DNA from: Acidobacteriota bacterium
GTDB lineage: Bacteria > Acidobacteriota > Terriglobia > Acidiferrales > UBA7541
Length of the DNA: 64,000 nt
Assembly: GCA_003224145.1 (NCBI GenBank)
Contig: QHYN01000200.1
Span: 1 to 64,000, forward strand
Reading direction: 5' to 3'
Shown: one piece after another, positions 44,666 through 54,373 of the stretch
How positions within the stretch are numbered: position 1 is the first letter of the stretch
How the letters are laid out: each line of letters starts with the position of its first letter
Notes under the pieces: model-generated
Database searches by the model: none
What the model was told of the DNA's origin: nothing
Seen by the model: only the letters and a program-made list of their open reading frames with translations
Made by a program: the position numbers and the translations under genes

Positions 44666-44881
44666 TCAGGAAACCTGAGTAACCCGGGCGGTCTTCACTA
44701 CTGGCGAGCGGCGTTGTCGCTCCGCGAAGCGAGTCGCCTTGTCCTTGTCGGTGTAAACGCGGCCGAACTTCTCGCCATCGGCATAGTAAATGCTCACGAG
44801 CCAATGATGATGTTTGCGGCGGCGGTCTTTGCCAAAAGAGGTCTTGTCTCTGTTCGGGGCATTTTTTGTCACGGTAGCCAT
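44666..44881 (-). CDS. Small basic hypothetical protein
   Basis: A 71-residue, Arg/Lys/His-rich protein (D-R-R-R-K-H-H-H-W-L-V-S-I-Y-Y-A-D-G-E-K-F-G-R-V-Y-T-D-K-D-K-A) with the look of a small nucleic-acid-binding beta fold. I do not know the family. A promoter-like TTGCGT-N17-GATAGT lies 27 bp upstream of the ATG. Confidence 0.55.
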   Translation of the reverse strand: MATVTKNAPNRDKTSFGKDRRRKHHHWLVSIYYADGEKFGRVYTDKDKATRFAERQRRSPVVKTARVTQVS

Positions 44882-44907
44882 CCCTGTCTGTGAAGGATCA
44901 GCACGAC

Positions 44908-44936
44908 ACTATCTCAGGGAAGCGAGCCCAACGCAA
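44908..44936 (-). promoter_or_regulatory. Promoter candidate for the small basic protein
   Basis: On the minus strand TTGCGT (44936-44931), 17 bases, GATAGT (44913-44908). The rest of the 424-bp gap up to 45305 holds no gene I can support. Confidence 0.35.
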
Positions 44937-45305
44937 GTACCAGTCGAGATACTAACCCGTATTCTATTACAACAAAAAAATCGAAAACTGGAATCCCGAA
45001 ATTCGGACCAGCCAACGCAAAGAACGAGTCTCTCCACGTATGCGTTCCGAGCTTGCCCCGCGGTGATAGAAAACGTAGGCCGATACCCTCTGAAGAATAA
45101 GGGAGACGGGCAAACCGGAAAATACAGCGCAATCCCCTGCCTGCCCACGATCCAACCGAATTCAGTCAAAAACCGCCGCCAGCCCCCCGACCAAATTGTC
45201 TACAAACGACCCCAAAAATTGTTGCATCCCGTGAAACATTTTCCAATTTCATTCGTCTTTAGGGATGAGGAGAAGATAAGCTCAATGTGGCGGAGAAACC
45301 CAATC

Positions 45306-45569
45306 ATGATCACCGTTACAAAACAGCCGCCCCTTTTAGAAGACCTGCGTAACCATTCGCAGGAACAGATCGGGGAATTGCGCCAGCTTCTTGTGGCGGG
45401 CGCACCGTCGCGCCCCGATCCGCGCCGACCCGGCTTCTATGAAGTAGAGGGCCGCTCCCACACGTATTATGTGTTCAAGTATCCCACGGGCACAAAGGTG
45501 CTGCTGCTCGGCGTGTGGGAGCGCGATCCGGTCGCGGAAATGGTCGCGTGTTCCTGCCCTGCCGCCTGA
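45306..45569 (+). CDS. Small hypothetical protein (87 residues)
   Basis: Sequence M-I-T-V-T-K-Q-P-P-L-L-E-D-L-R-N-H-S-Q-E-Q-I-G-E-L-R-Q-L-L, followed by a beta-rich part ending G-V-W-E-R-D-P-V-A-E-M-V-A-C-S-C-P-A-A. Soluble; the C-S-C near the end could bind metal. I recognise no named family. ATG 45306 is preferred, with ATG 45285 (GAGGAGAAG upstream) as a close alternative. A strong terminator 43 bp downstream of the stop supports a real, independently transcribed gene. Confidence 0.6.
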   Translation: MITVTKQPPLLEDLRNHSQEQIGELRQLLVAGAPSRPDPRRPGFYEVEGRSHTYYVFKYPTGTKVLLLGVWERDPVAEMVACSCPAA

Positions 45570-45612
45570 TTTTCTGTTTGCTGTTCCTTGAGAAACAAGA
45601 ACTGAGAGAAAG

Positions 45613-45645
45613 CGCCCTGGTCAGAGCCCAGGGCGTTTTCTTTTA
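45613..45645 (+). terminator. Rho-independent terminator after the 87-residue gene
   Basis: CGCCCTGG (45613-45620), 7-base loop, CCAGGGCG (45628-45635), then TTTTCTTTT. The T-tract overlaps the end of msrB on the opposite strand. Confidence 0.85.
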
Positions 45646-46038
45646 ATCCTCATCGAGTTCCAGCGCGGCGGAGTTAATGCAGTAACGCAAGCCGGTCGGC
45701 TGTGGACCATCGTCAAAGACATGGCCCAGATGGGCATCGCAACGGCTACATTTTACCTCGATCCTGCGCATCCCGTGACTGGTGTCGGTTTCGCTCTCCA
45801 CGGCATCTTCGTTAGCCGGGGCATAGAAACTGGGCCATCCAGAGCCAGAATGGTATTTCGTGTCGGAACGAAACAGAGGCTGCCCACAGCAGACACATTT
45901 GTAAGTACCTGGGGTTTCCGTATCTTCATACTCGCCAGTGAAGGGTGGCTCCGTGCCCTTCTGGCGGGTCACATAATATTGATTCGGCGTAAGTCGTTTC
46001 TTCCACGCCGCTTCGTCCTTGCGAATCTTCTCTTCCAT
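45643..46038 (-). CDS. msrB: Peptide methionine-(R)-S-oxide reductase
   Basis: Repairs methionine-R-sulfoxide in proteins. Zinc ligands C48, C51, C97 and C100 (C-V-C-C, C-S-R-C) and catalytic C120 in R-Y-C-I-N-S are all present; the G-W-P-S-F-Y substrate motif is intact. 131 residues, cytoplasmic (no signal peptide). It converges with the 87-residue gene and its terminator. Confidence 0.95.
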   Translation of the reverse strand: MEEKIRKDEAAWKKRLTPNQYYVTRQKGTEPPFTGEYEDTETPGTYKCVCCGQPLFRSDTKYHSGSGWPSFYAPANEDAVESETDTSHGMRRIEVKCSRCDAHLGHVFDDGPQPTGLRYCINSAALELDED

Positions 46039-46239
46039 GGCAGCTCCCAGGTATCCTTCCCGTCCAATACTTCCTGTTCTATATCAGATTCCGTGCGCTA
46101 CAGCCAACTCCCGCTCGCAGGCAAAAATCCACGCTGGCTCTGTTCGAGCGCGCGGGTTGGAAGATCTCGCCGCTGACCGGGAAACTCTGGCAGAATCCGA
46201 AGGTTTGTTGGCACGCCACAACACCGCGAGGGTCCGCCG

Positions 46240-47304
46240 ATGAAAGTGAATCTTCCCGTGCGTAAGGCAATCCTGAATCGCCGCACGTATGAAGCGCCTG
46301 CCGAAGGGCGATCCGATAAGATGCGTCTTGATTTCAACGAAAATACTTCCGGCTGTTCGCCGACGGTACTGCGTGCGCTGGCAAAACTCACGTCCAAGCA
46401 AGTTGCAATGTACCCCGAGTATCAAAAGCCCACGAAGCAGCTGGCGCTCTACTTCCGCGTGCGGCCCGAGGAATTGCTGCTCACAAATGGCGGCGACGAT
46501 GCGCTGCGCGTTTTCTTCGACACCTTCGTCGATTCGGGAACCCGCATCCTGATTTGCGAGCCGACTTTTCCCATGTACCGCTACTATGCGGAGATCGCGG
46601 GAGCACGGACCGATGCGCTTCGCTATGACAGTGAGATGGGATTTCCACTTGAAGACGTGATCGGCGCATTGCGTAAGAAGCCACGCGTACTGTTCATCGC
46701 AAATCCGAACAATCCAACGGGTACGCTGCTCCATGAAAAAGAATTGCGGCGCATCCTGCAGGCCGCCACGGACACGGTTGTCGTGATGGACGAAGCTTAC
46801 GCTGAGTTTTCTGGTTTTTCGGCTGTTCCTTGGATTCACGGGTATCCTCAACTCTTCGTGACGCGGACATTCTCAAAGGTGGCAGGGCTCGCCGGGTTGC
46901 GTCTGGGCGCCGTGATCGCCTGCGAGAGATCCCTTGCTTTTGTGCGCCGCGCGATGCCGCCCTTTCCGGTCAACCTTGCTGCGCTGGTTGCGGCAGAAGC
47001 CGCCGTAGGAAATCCCGCAGCGATGCGAGTGTATGTTACGGAAGTGAAGCGTTTGCGCGCCTGGTTCGCGGCACAATTGCAAAAACTAGGGGTGAAATCC
47101 TACCCCAGTGGAGGAAATTTTCTGTTGGCAAATTTTGGATCGCTCGGATCACGCCTGTTTCGCAGACTGGAAAAGCTAGGAATTCTGCTACGCGACCGCA
47201 GCAAGGACATGGGGCCCGGCTTCGCGCGCATCACGATTGGAACTTCCTCCGAGATGCAACGACTTCTGAGGTTCATACGAAAAGAATGGAGAAGGCCAGT
47301 TTGA
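46240..47304 (+). CDS. hisC: Histidinol-phosphate aminotransferase-type enzyme
   Basis: A 354-residue fold-type I aminotransferase. N-E-N-T at about 34-37, A-N-P-N-N-P-T-G at 154-161, D-E-A-Y at 184-187 and the PLP lysine K213 in T-F-S-K-V-A-G-L-A-G-L-R-L-G match HisC. No other his gene is adjacent, so it could be a HisC paralogue acting on aromatic amino acids. GAGGG is 8 bases before the ATG. Confidence 0.8.
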   Translation: MKVNLPVRKAILNRRTYEAPAEGRSDKMRLDFNENTSGCSPTVLRALAKLTSKQVAMYPEYQKPTKQLALYFRVRPEELLLTNGGDDALRVFFDTFVDSGTRILICEPTFPMYRYYAEIAGARTDALRYDSEMGFPLEDVIGALRKKPRVLFIANPNNPTGTLLHEKELRRILQAATDTVVVMDEAYAEFSGFSAVPWIHGYPQLFVTRTFSKVAGLAGLRLGAVIACERSLAFVRRAMPPFPVNLAALVAAEAAVGNPAAMRVYVTEVKRLRAWFAAQLQKLGVKSYPSGGNFLLANFGSLGSRLFRRLEKLGILLRDRSKDMGPGFARITIGTSSEMQRLLRFIRKEWRRPV

Positions 47305-47324
47305 CCATCAGCGCGAGACCGAAG

Positions 47325-49109
47325 TCAGCGGAGATATGCGTCCGTGATGTACTGCTGCACCATGCGCTGCGTATTGAAGAATGAGCCGTTGATGGCGATG
47401 GCGTGCTTCATGACCTCCAAGAATTCGCGGCGCTCGCGGTAATACAGGGGAAGAATGACGCTCTCCAGTTTCGAATAAAGCGATTCGGCCTCAGCTTGGT
47501 TGTCGGTCGGCGCGCTGCTCCCAGCGGTGCGGCGTGACTCACCAATCGACCATCCGGTCACCCCTTCGATGTGCCCCTCGACCCACCAGCCATCCAAAAT
47601 ACTCAAGCTGGGCACGCCGTTCAGAGCAGCCTTCATCCCGCTCGTGCCGGAAGCCTCGAGAGGAAACTGCGGCGTGTTGAGCCAGAGATCCACGCCGGAA
47701 GTAATCTTTCCACCCAACTCCAGGTTGTAATCATCCAGGAACACGACGTGCACATTTTTCCGCAAAGCTTTTTTCGCCTTGAAGATGCGTCGAATAATGT
47801 CTTTCCCACCGGCGTCATTGGGATGAGCCTTGCCGGCAAAAACAATCTGAAACTGGCCGGCGTCTTTGGCAATTTGGCGCAGGCGATCGAGATCGGACAA
47901 AATGAGGTCCGCGCGTTTGTATCCGGTGGCGCGACGTGCGAAACCGATGGTGAAGACCTCAGGGTCCAAGTGGAGACCCGTTCTCTTACGCGCCGCTTCG
48001 AGCAATTCGTGCTTGGCCATCAGATGAGCCGCCCAGACTTCCTCCGCAGGCAGCCCGAGAGCACTTCGCAAACTGTAGTTATCCTCGCGCCAGGATGGAA
48101 TGTAGCGATCAAAGAGCTGCTGAAACGCCGGGCAAGTCCAGGTGCCCGCGTGCACGCCGTTGGTGATGGCCTCGATGGGCACCTCGGGAAACATCTGGCG
48201 TGAAGTTTCGCCGTGTTGCTTGGCGACACCGTTCACGTAAGTGCTGAGGCTCAGCGCGAGCTCAGTCATGTTCACCGAAGCGCCGCTGCGCGCGGCTTCC
48301 TGCAAGCCGGGAACATTTTGCTCTGCTCGCAGAATCCGCTTCACCAGGTCAGCCGAGGAGGCGTCGCTCAAATCGAAAAAGTTGGTCTGGGCGGGGAACA
48401 CACGCGTGAGGTACTCCATGGGGAACCGATCATGCCCGGCGGGAACGGGAGTGTGAGTCGTAAAAACGCACTTGCCGCGGACTCTGTCAATGTCCTCGCC
48501 ACGGATGGATGTGCGCCCTGCCTTCTCCGCTTCTTCGCCGAGCAATTCCAAAGCGAGGAGCGCCGCGTGGCCTTCGTTCATGTGGTAGCGCGTGAGGTCC
48601 TTGTAGCCCAGCGCACGCAGCATGCGCACGCCGCCGACACCAAGCACCACCTCCTGACAGAGGCGGTAGAACGAATCACCCCCATACAGGGATCCGGTGA
48701 GGTTGCGATCGGCGTCCGCGTTTGACGGCAGGTCAGCGTCGAGGAAATAGACGGGAACATCGAAACCGTGCACGCCACTCACGGAATACCGCCAGCAGCG
48801 AAGCTCGACGCGGCGGTTTTCTAGTGGTACGCTGGTCCGGACGGATTCTTCCGTCAAAAAATCTTCAACGCGCCATTCCACGGGTTCTTCGGTCTGCGAG
48901 CCGTCCTCGGCAAGCAGCTGCGTGAAGTAGCCCTTGCGGTAAAGAAGGGACACCGCCACCATCGGCAGGCGCAGGTCGGCCGCGGCGCGAATGGTGTCAC
49001 CTGCAAGCACGCCGAGTCCGCCGCTGTAGCTCGGCATGGAGTTCTCCAGGGCAATCTCCATCGAAAAATAAGCAATAAATCGTTTTGCTGAATTGATCGC
49101 ACTTGCCAT
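47325..49109 (-). CDS. Alpha-glucan (glycogen/maltodextrin) phosphorylase, GT35 short form
   Basis: Releases glucose 1-phosphate from alpha-1,4-glucans. A 594-residue protein with A-Y-F-S-M-E-I-A-L-E-N-S-M-P-S-Y-S-G-G-L-G-V-L-A-G-D at the start, N-E-G-H-A-A, T-H-T-P-V-P-A-G-H and the PLP lysine in G-T-S-G-M-K-A. It is shorter than the about 800-residue E. coli or mammalian enzymes and resembles the alternative bacterial/archaeal form. Start 49109 (M-A-S-A-I-N-S-A-K) is preferred to 13 codons upstream. Its stop is 21 bp from the convergent hisC-type stop. Confidence 0.88.
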   Translation of the reverse strand: MASAINSAKRFIAYFSMEIALENSMPSYSGGLGVLAGDTIRAAADLRLPMVAVSLLYRKGYFTQLLAEDGSQTEEPVEWRVEDFLTEESVRTSVPLENRRVELRCWRYSVSGVHGFDVPVYFLDADLPSNADADRNLTGSLYGGDSFYRLCQEVVLGVGGVRMLRALGYKDLTRYHMNEGHAALLALELLGEEAEKAGRTSIRGEDIDRVRGKCVFTTHTPVPAGHDRFPMEYLTRVFPAQTNFFDLSDASSADLVKRILRAEQNVPGLQEAARSGASVNMTELALSLSTYVNGVAKQHGETSRQMFPEVPIEAITNGVHAGTWTCPAFQQLFDRYIPSWREDNYSLRSALGLPAEEVWAAHLMAKHELLEAARKRTGLHLDPEVFTIGFARRATGYKRADLILSDLDRLRQIAKDAGQFQIVFAGKAHPNDAGGKDIIRRIFKAKKALRKNVHVVFLDDYNLELGGKITSGVDLWLNTPQFPLEASGTSGMKAALNGVPSLSILDGWWVEGHIEGVTGWSIGESRRTAGSSAPTDNQAEAESLYSKLESVILPLYYRERREFLEVMKHAIAINGSFFNTQRMVQQYITDAYLR

Positions 49110-49451
49110 TGCACTCGCTTTTCTCTTAAGCGCGCAGTGACCACGCACTCCGCAGAAAAAAATGCGTCTCTGTAAACCCTATATTCTCGGGGATTAGCAT
49201 CGCCCAAGCAAGCGCCGCCAAGGCAGCTTGTGTCAAAAAGCAGCGCACAAATTGCCACAGACGACACGGGGACAATTGAAGTGGGTCAGCCGCCTGCTCG
49301 CGCAAGGTGGACGGGACGCAATGGCACTGCCGCCTCTTCCGCAGTGTCACAGAAACTTGTGGGCACGATCATCGTGCCGCTCGCAAATTGAAAAGCGATG
49401 AGCGCTCGTCCGAGCTGTCAGCAGAAGCGACCCGTCCTACAACTTGCCACA

Positions 49452-49474
49452 ACGGGCGTGTTAGCCCCGCCCGT
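49452..49474 (-). other. GC hairpin just after the Oar-like receptor stop
   Basis: ACGGGCG (49452-49458) and CGCCCGT (49468-49474) form a 7-bp stem on the receptor's strand, 3 bp past its stop. No T-tract follows, so it may protect the mRNA end or pause transcription rather than terminate it. The remaining gap to 49109 has nothing I can identify. Confidence 0.35.
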
Positions 49475-49476
49475 CG

Positions 49477-52400
49477 TTAGAACTCAAAGCGCACAGACAA
49501 CTGCGCTTGCCGCGGATCGCCGACGCCGACACGCAGGAAGCCGTTGAAGTCAAAGAGCTGCGGCGACGACAACGGATTCACGTTGTTTGTGTTGTTGAAG
49601 GTGTTGAACATTTCGAGCCTCGGGATGAGGGACATTCTCTCCCCAAGATGGAAGCGGCGATCGACGCCGAAGTCGAAGGTGAAGAAAGCATTGTCCTTGC
49701 GGAGATGGTTACGGCCGCAGTCAATGGCTGTGCCACCAGCAGACGGAATCACAAACCGGGTCCTCGAGTTCTGGAAGCTGCACGGCGCACCAGTTCCGTC
49801 GCCGTTGACATTGTCAGTGATGGGCTGTGCGGAATGAGCTTGCATGCGCACGTTGCCATGGAAACCCCACGGCAGGTCGGCAACTGTATAAGCGTTAAAC
49901 TTGTGGCGCTCATCCCGATCACTGTAGCTATACTCCGCTTTGAGATTGAAAAGATTTGCATAGCGAAACGTGAACGGATCACGCTCATTCGAATCGTCAT
50001 CCCGATCGACCGAGTACGTATAGTTCGCGTCGAAGAGGAAACGATGACTCATTCTCTTGCGCATACCAAAAGTCACGCCGCGGTAGAGTGATCTCGCGGA
50101 GCTGACCGTATCAGTGATGTCACCGAGATCTGGGAAAGGAGCATGCACACCGACGTAGTTGACGGTGTCCTGGCCGACGGTGGGCAAGGTGAAGCCTGTG
50201 CCAGCATTTGGATTGGTGAAGCGCGTGAGGTGAACGCCTTGGGATATGGAAAAGTCCGCGTAAGCGGCGTAGTCGCCTGCAAGCTGCTGTTCGTAGCCCA
50301 CGTTTGTCGCGTAAATCCGCGGGTTTTCATAACTTTTGCTGAACACAGTGACACCAGCTTGCGCGATCGGCAATGTGACGTTAGTGGGCACAGTTACTAT
50401 TCCCGGATAAGTCGGCGGATTGCCTCCGGCCGAGTTGAAGCCGGTGACTGCAACGATCTCCTGCTGTTGCACCCCGTTCGTGGTGATGGCGCCCACTTGG
50501 GTCAACATGTTTTGGCGGGCATAAAAGATGCCATAACTGGCGCGGAGCGCTGACTTGCCATTTCCACGAATATCCCAGGCAAATCCCACCCGCGGTTGGA
50601 ACTCTTTGTTTTGGTTCGGGAGGAATCCAGTTGAATCAAACGCAGGATTGCTGAGGTCATTCCTGTAAGACGTACTTGATGGTGGAACAGTGGGGTTGGG
50701 AAAGCGCTGTGCGTCCCAGCGCAGACCATAGTTGAAAGTAAAATTGCGCCAAATTTTCCAAGTGTCCTGAGCAAACAAAGAGATGTCTTCATTAGCAATG
50801 CTGGACTGCCCGGACTGGTCGAGGGTTTCATTGGTCGATGTTCGTCCGTGCTGAAGATAGAGGAACAATGGTCCACCCGAGGGCGAGGTCCCGGCGGGGC
50901 AGGACTGGCTCGGGGGCGGGCCCACATAGGCTACCGGATTGAAATTCGCATCATCACACTCGACGGCCGTGGGACCAAAGCCAGGCGGATTTCCTGGCGG
51001 GATCGTGGCGTAATGTAGGAAACCGGTCACGCTGGAGAAAATATAGCGACCAGCGAAGAAGCCGCGGAAGATCTGCGAATTCCGGCTGTGGATCCACTCC
51101 CCACCTACTTTCCATGTGTGCTTCCCACGAACGACCGAGAAATCGTCGCGAATGTCGGTGCGATAGAAGAGCTCATCAATGGTCGGCTCGAGGAAGAAAG
51201 GCTGGCCGAAGCGGAAACTGGGGCCGAAACCCATGGCGGTATCCGGCACGCTGGAGGGATTAATCGTTCCGCGCGGGCGGTTTTCTCTCGCGTAGGTAAA
51301 GTGTGCTTCGTTCAGCATAGTGTTCGAAAGAGTGCTGAACCAGTTGGTGCTGATGGCCTGAATCTTTGACGGGCCCTCGACGCCGTTCGCGGTAGTGCCG
51401 TAGGTTGGAACGTCAAACGTCTCGTTGGGGTTCTTGGACCAGTCGTAGTTGTAGGAGCCGAAAATCTGATTCCTGGCATTCAGGTTGTAGTCCACGCGCC
51501 CGAAAATTGCGGCATTTCTCACCTGGTGGATGACAGGAAGACTCTCGTCGGTGTTCTTGAAGGGCGACGGAAAAGGAGCCGTCTTAAAGAAATTCAGAAG
51601 CACTTCGCGCTGGCATTCGGGACTCGCGACGATTTGCGCATCGCTGATGTTGGTGTTGAACACTGGACTTGCTACCGGGCAAGTTCCCAGCGAAGCACCA
51701 AGGTTTTTCCGGTTCAGGTTTTCGCGAATGCCCTCGCCAGCGCCGAAAAAGAACAGTTTGTCTTTGATAAGATGGCCGCCGAGGCTACCCCCGAACTGAT
51801 TGCGGCGGAAACCATCGAGGGGCTTGCCATCCGACGTGGCAGCGGTCAAAGATTCTGTGCGAAAGTATTCGAACAGGGCGCCGTGGACAGCGTTCGTTCC
51901 AGATTTCGTGACGACATTCACAACACCGCCAGCGGTGCGGCCGAATTCGGCATTGGCGCCGCTCGCCGTGACCTGGAACTCCTTTACGGCTTCGAGGGTG
52001 ATGTCAATGGCCGCGCGCTGACCGCCCATCTGCTCGCCGAAGAACCCGTTGTTGTAGTCACCACCGTCAAGGCTGATATTATTGAAAATTCCGCGCTGCC
52101 CGTTAATGTTGATCTCATCGCCATCCGGGCCCTGGGTGATGCTCACACCGGGGGTCAGGGTGAGCAAGTCTTCAAACTTGCGGCCGACCACGGGCGTGGA
52201 ACTGACGGTAAGCTCGTTGATCGTCGAGGCGGACTCTGTCTTTGTGGTCTCCAGGAGGGGGACGTCCGAAACGGTAATCTCCTGTACAACCGAGGAAACT
52301 TTCATGGTAACCGGGATGTTGATGGTCTGCCCGACTGTGAGGTTCACGTTCTGCTGAAGAAGATTGGCAAATCCCTGCTTGCTGATGGTGAGCGTGTAGC

Positions 52401-52635
52401 GGCCCGGAGCAAGACTTAAAAAGGCAAAGTGTCCGTCGGTGTTGGTCGTCTCCGTCTGCGTGAAATTGGTGTCCAGATTCCTTGCTACCACGGTTGCGCC
52501 CGCCACGCTTCCGCCCTTCTCATCGAGAACGTCCCCCTGGACGGTTCCCGCAGTAATCTTCGACTGCCCCCACGCGGTTGAGCCAAGTCCCATCGCAAGT
52601 GCCAGCACGAAGCAGGCACACAACAATTTGTTCAT
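49477..52635 (-). CDS. Oar-like TonB-dependent outer-membrane receptor with carboxypeptidase-regulatory-like domain
   Basis: A 1052-residue outer-membrane protein. Signal peptide about 1-23; carboxypeptidase-regulatory-like domain about 30-115 (G-T-V-Q-G-D-V-L-D-E-K-G-G-S-V-A-G-A-T-V); plug about 120-270 with N-I-S-L-D-G-G-D-Y-N-N-G-F-F-G and G-G-V-V-N-V-V-T-K-S-G-T-N; barrel with C-terminal S-V-R-F-E-F. GGGAGAA precedes the ATG. Same type as the receptor at 23535-27269, though the two are diverged. No neighbouring gene betrays the substrate. Confidence 0.88.
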   Translation of the reverse strand: MNKLLCACFVLALAMGLGSTAWGQSKITAGTVQGDVLDEKGGSVAGATVVARNLDTNFTQTETTNTDGHFAFLSLAPGRYTLTISKQGFANLLQQNVNLTVGQTINIPVTMKVSSVVQEITVSDVPLLETTKTESASTINELTVSSTPVVGRKFEDLLTLTPGVSITQGPDGDEININGQRGIFNNISLDGGDYNNGFFGEQMGGQRAAIDITLEAVKEFQVTASGANAEFGRTAGGVVNVVTKSGTNAVHGALFEYFRTESLTAATSDGKPLDGFRRNQFGGSLGGHLIKDKLFFFGAGEGIRENLNRKNLGASLGTCPVASPVFNTNISDAQIVASPECQREVLLNFFKTAPFPSPFKNTDESLPVIHQVRNAAIFGRVDYNLNARNQIFGSYNYDWSKNPNETFDVPTYGTTANGVEGPSKIQAISTNWFSTLSNTMLNEAHFTYARENRPRGTINPSSVPDTAMGFGPSFRFGQPFFLEPTIDELFYRTDIRDDFSVVRGKHTWKVGGEWIHSRNSQIFRGFFAGRYIFSSVTGFLHYATIPPGNPPGFGPTAVECDDANFNPVAYVGPPPSQSCPAGTSPSGGPLFLYLQHGRTSTNETLDQSGQSSIANEDISLFAQDTWKIWRNFTFNYGLRWDAQRFPNPTVPPSSTSYRNDLSNPAFDSTGFLPNQNKEFQPRVGFAWDIRGNGKSALRASYGIFYARQNMLTQVGAITTNGVQQQEIVAVTGFNSAGGNPPTYPGIVTVPTNVTLPIAQAGVTVFSKSYENPRIYATNVGYEQQLAGDYAAYADFSISQGVHLTRFTNPNAGTGFTLPTVGQDTVNYVGVHAPFPDLGDITDTVSSARSLYRGVTFGMRKRMSHRFLFDANYTYSVDRDDDSNERDPFTFRYANLFNLKAEYSYSDRDERHKFNAYTVADLPWGFHGNVRMQAHSAQPITDNVNGDGTGAPCSFQNSRTRFVIPSAGGTAIDCGRNHLRKDNAFFTFDFGVDRRFHLGERMSLIPRLEMFNTFNNTNNVNPLSSPQLFDFNGFLRVGVGDPRQAQLSVRFEF

Positions 52636-52765
52636 GTTTTTCTCCCTCAGACTTCACCCCGTTTTCGGAAGCCAGGAAGCTCTCACAGGTAGGAGGCGGC
52701 TTGCGAAAACCATTGCAGGGTAGGAGTTTAGGCCCAATTCCCTTCAAAACACAAGAGGAGTATCT

Positions 52766-52960
52766 GTGGAAACTTTAGTGGACTTCCACCAAATTTGGGA
52801 TGGAGCCGATTTGGCTTCCTTGAATGCCTACGTCTCACAACAAGTCCAAGGGGACGGCGAAGCAAAAATCGTAACGCCTACTCTTCCCAAGGATTTACCT
52901 GCGGAAAGGTTGCACAAAGAAGATGTCAGTTATAATCGCCGACCGTGGATACCATCCTAA
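52766..52960 (+). CDS. Possible small protein upstream of the CoA transferase
   Basis: A 64-codon frame with a GTG start 5 bases after GAGGAG. The product (M-E-T-L-V-D-F-H-Q-I-W-D-G-A-D-L ...) has no recognisable features and overlaps the CoA-transferase start by 16 bp. The only support is the ribosome site; it may be spurious. The gap from 52636 otherwise shows nothing. Confidence 0.25.
   Translation: METLVDFHQIWDGADLASLNAYVSQQVQGDGEAKIVTPTLPKDLPAERLHKEDVSYNRRPWIPS
52910..52936 (+). promoter_or_regulatory. Promoter for the CoA-transferase gene
   Basis: TTGCAC (52910-52915), 15 bases, TATAAT (52931-52936), then 8 bases to the GTG at 52945. No Shine-Dalgarno; leaderless layout. The 15-base spacer is short. 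Confidence 0.45.
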
Positions 52961-54141
52961 ATGCCACTCGCCTAGTGGAGCTCACCGAGGCACTGGCGGG
53001 TCCCTATTGCGCCATGCTGCTGGGCGATTTTGGCGCCGATGTCATCAAGGTCGAGCGGCCGGGCGTTGGTGATCAATCGAGGACTTGGGGCCCGCCGTTT
53101 GTCAGCGGCGAGTCTGCTTATTACCTGGCGACCAACCGCAACAAACGCTCCATCACGCTCAACTACGATTCCCCTTGCGGGGAGGAAGCGCTCCAAAAGC
53201 TGCTCTCGACCGCGGATGTTTTTATCAACAATCAGCCCTCGATGGCATCGCTCAAAAAGCGCGGGATCGATCCCGGCTCGCTTTGCGCCAAGAATCCTCG
53301 GCTCATCTACTGCAGTATCACCGGCTATGGATTCACTGGCCCGAAAGCAGGAAAGCCCGGTTACGACATCCTTGCCCAAGCGGAAGCCGGCGTAATGAGC
53401 TTCACAGGCGAACCAGCGGGCGGGCCGATGCGCTACCCTATCGCGATTGCAGACATGACTTGCGGAATGTACGCAGCAATGGGAATTCTCGCAGCGCTCT
53501 TCGCGCGAGAGAAAACCGGCTGTGGCCAATTTATTGACATGGCGCTTTTCGATTCGCAATTGACGTGGCTCGCCAACGCGGGGAGCAGCTATTTGAACGC
53601 TGGAGCCTCGCCGCAACGCTGGGACAATGCGCACCCGAATATCGTCCCGTACGAAGTTTTTCGCGCGTGTGACGACCGGTATTTTGTGGTCGGGGTGGGG
53701 ACAGACGCGTTGTGGAAGAAATTTGTAGTCGTGATGGGCGTACAGGACGAAATCGGCAACGACGATCGGTACAAGACAAATGCCGACCGCATCAAGAACC
53801 GCGAGACTCTGTTACCGCTGTTGCGAGACACTTTTCAGCGAGAGACCGCAGCATCCTGGTTGGAAAAATTCGCGGCGGCGGAAATTCCCGCTGCGCCCAT
53901 CCATACCGTTTCCGAGGCCGTGGATGATGTTCAGACCCGCGCTAGGAGGTTGATCGTGCAGCTCGAGCATCCGGCGATAGGCACGGCGAAAAGTATCGCC
54001 AATCCGATCCGCTTTTCCAGCACGCCAGTCAGCTATCGCTTGCCGCCGCCGCTCCTCGGCGAACATACCGCCGAGATTTTGCGCAGCCTGGGCTACTCCG
54101 ACGATGATGTCCGTGCGATGGCCGTAGCCTCCGCAACCTGA
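52945..54141 (+). CDS. CaiB/BaiF-type (family III) CoA transferase
   Basis: A 398-residue enzyme moving CoA between organic acids. L-A-G-P-Y-C-A-M-L-L-G-D-F-G-A-D-V-I-K-V-E-R-P at about 18-39 and the catalytic D170 in I-A-D-M-T-C-G-M-Y-A-A fit formyl-CoA transferase-type enzymes (Asp169 there). The R-S-I-T-L-N-Y-D motif for CoA is present. The GTG start is supported by the -10 hexamer 8 bases ahead. No acyl-CoA dehydrogenase or racemase is adjacent, so the acids involved are unknown. Confidence 0.85.
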   Translation: MDTILNATRLVELTEALAGPYCAMLLGDFGADVIKVERPGVGDQSRTWGPPFVSGESAYYLATNRNKRSITLNYDSPCGEEALQKLLSTADVFINNQPSMASLKKRGIDPGSLCAKNPRLIYCSITGYGFTGPKAGKPGYDILAQAEAGVMSFTGEPAGGPMRYPIAIADMTCGMYAAMGILAALFAREKTGCGQFIDMALFDSQLTWLANAGSSYLNAGASPQRWDNAHPNIVPYEVFRACDDRYFVVGVGTDALWKKFVVVMGVQDEIGNDDRYKTNADRIKNRETLLPLLRDTFQRETAASWLEKFAAAEIPAAPIHTVSEAVDDVQTRARRLIVQLEHPAIGTAKSIANPIRFSSTPVSYRLPPPLLGEHTAEILRSLGYSDDDVRAMAVASAT

Positions 54142-54373
54142 AGGAACCTGAGGAAGCCGGCGGGGGGCGGTTGACTTTGAGGGGTTCCCAGCAGTTTGTC
54201 TTAATTTCAAAAGACAGGACTTGGAGAATGGGCAGTACGCGAGTATGCGCACGTGCCGCCATTGCCCTCCGTATACAAGGAAACAAGTACGGTCGGCGCG
54301 GCTCTTCTGATCGGGGAGATCACTGCCCAGGAAGAAACGCTTGCCTCGCGCAGCGCATCTTATTGAGTAAAAG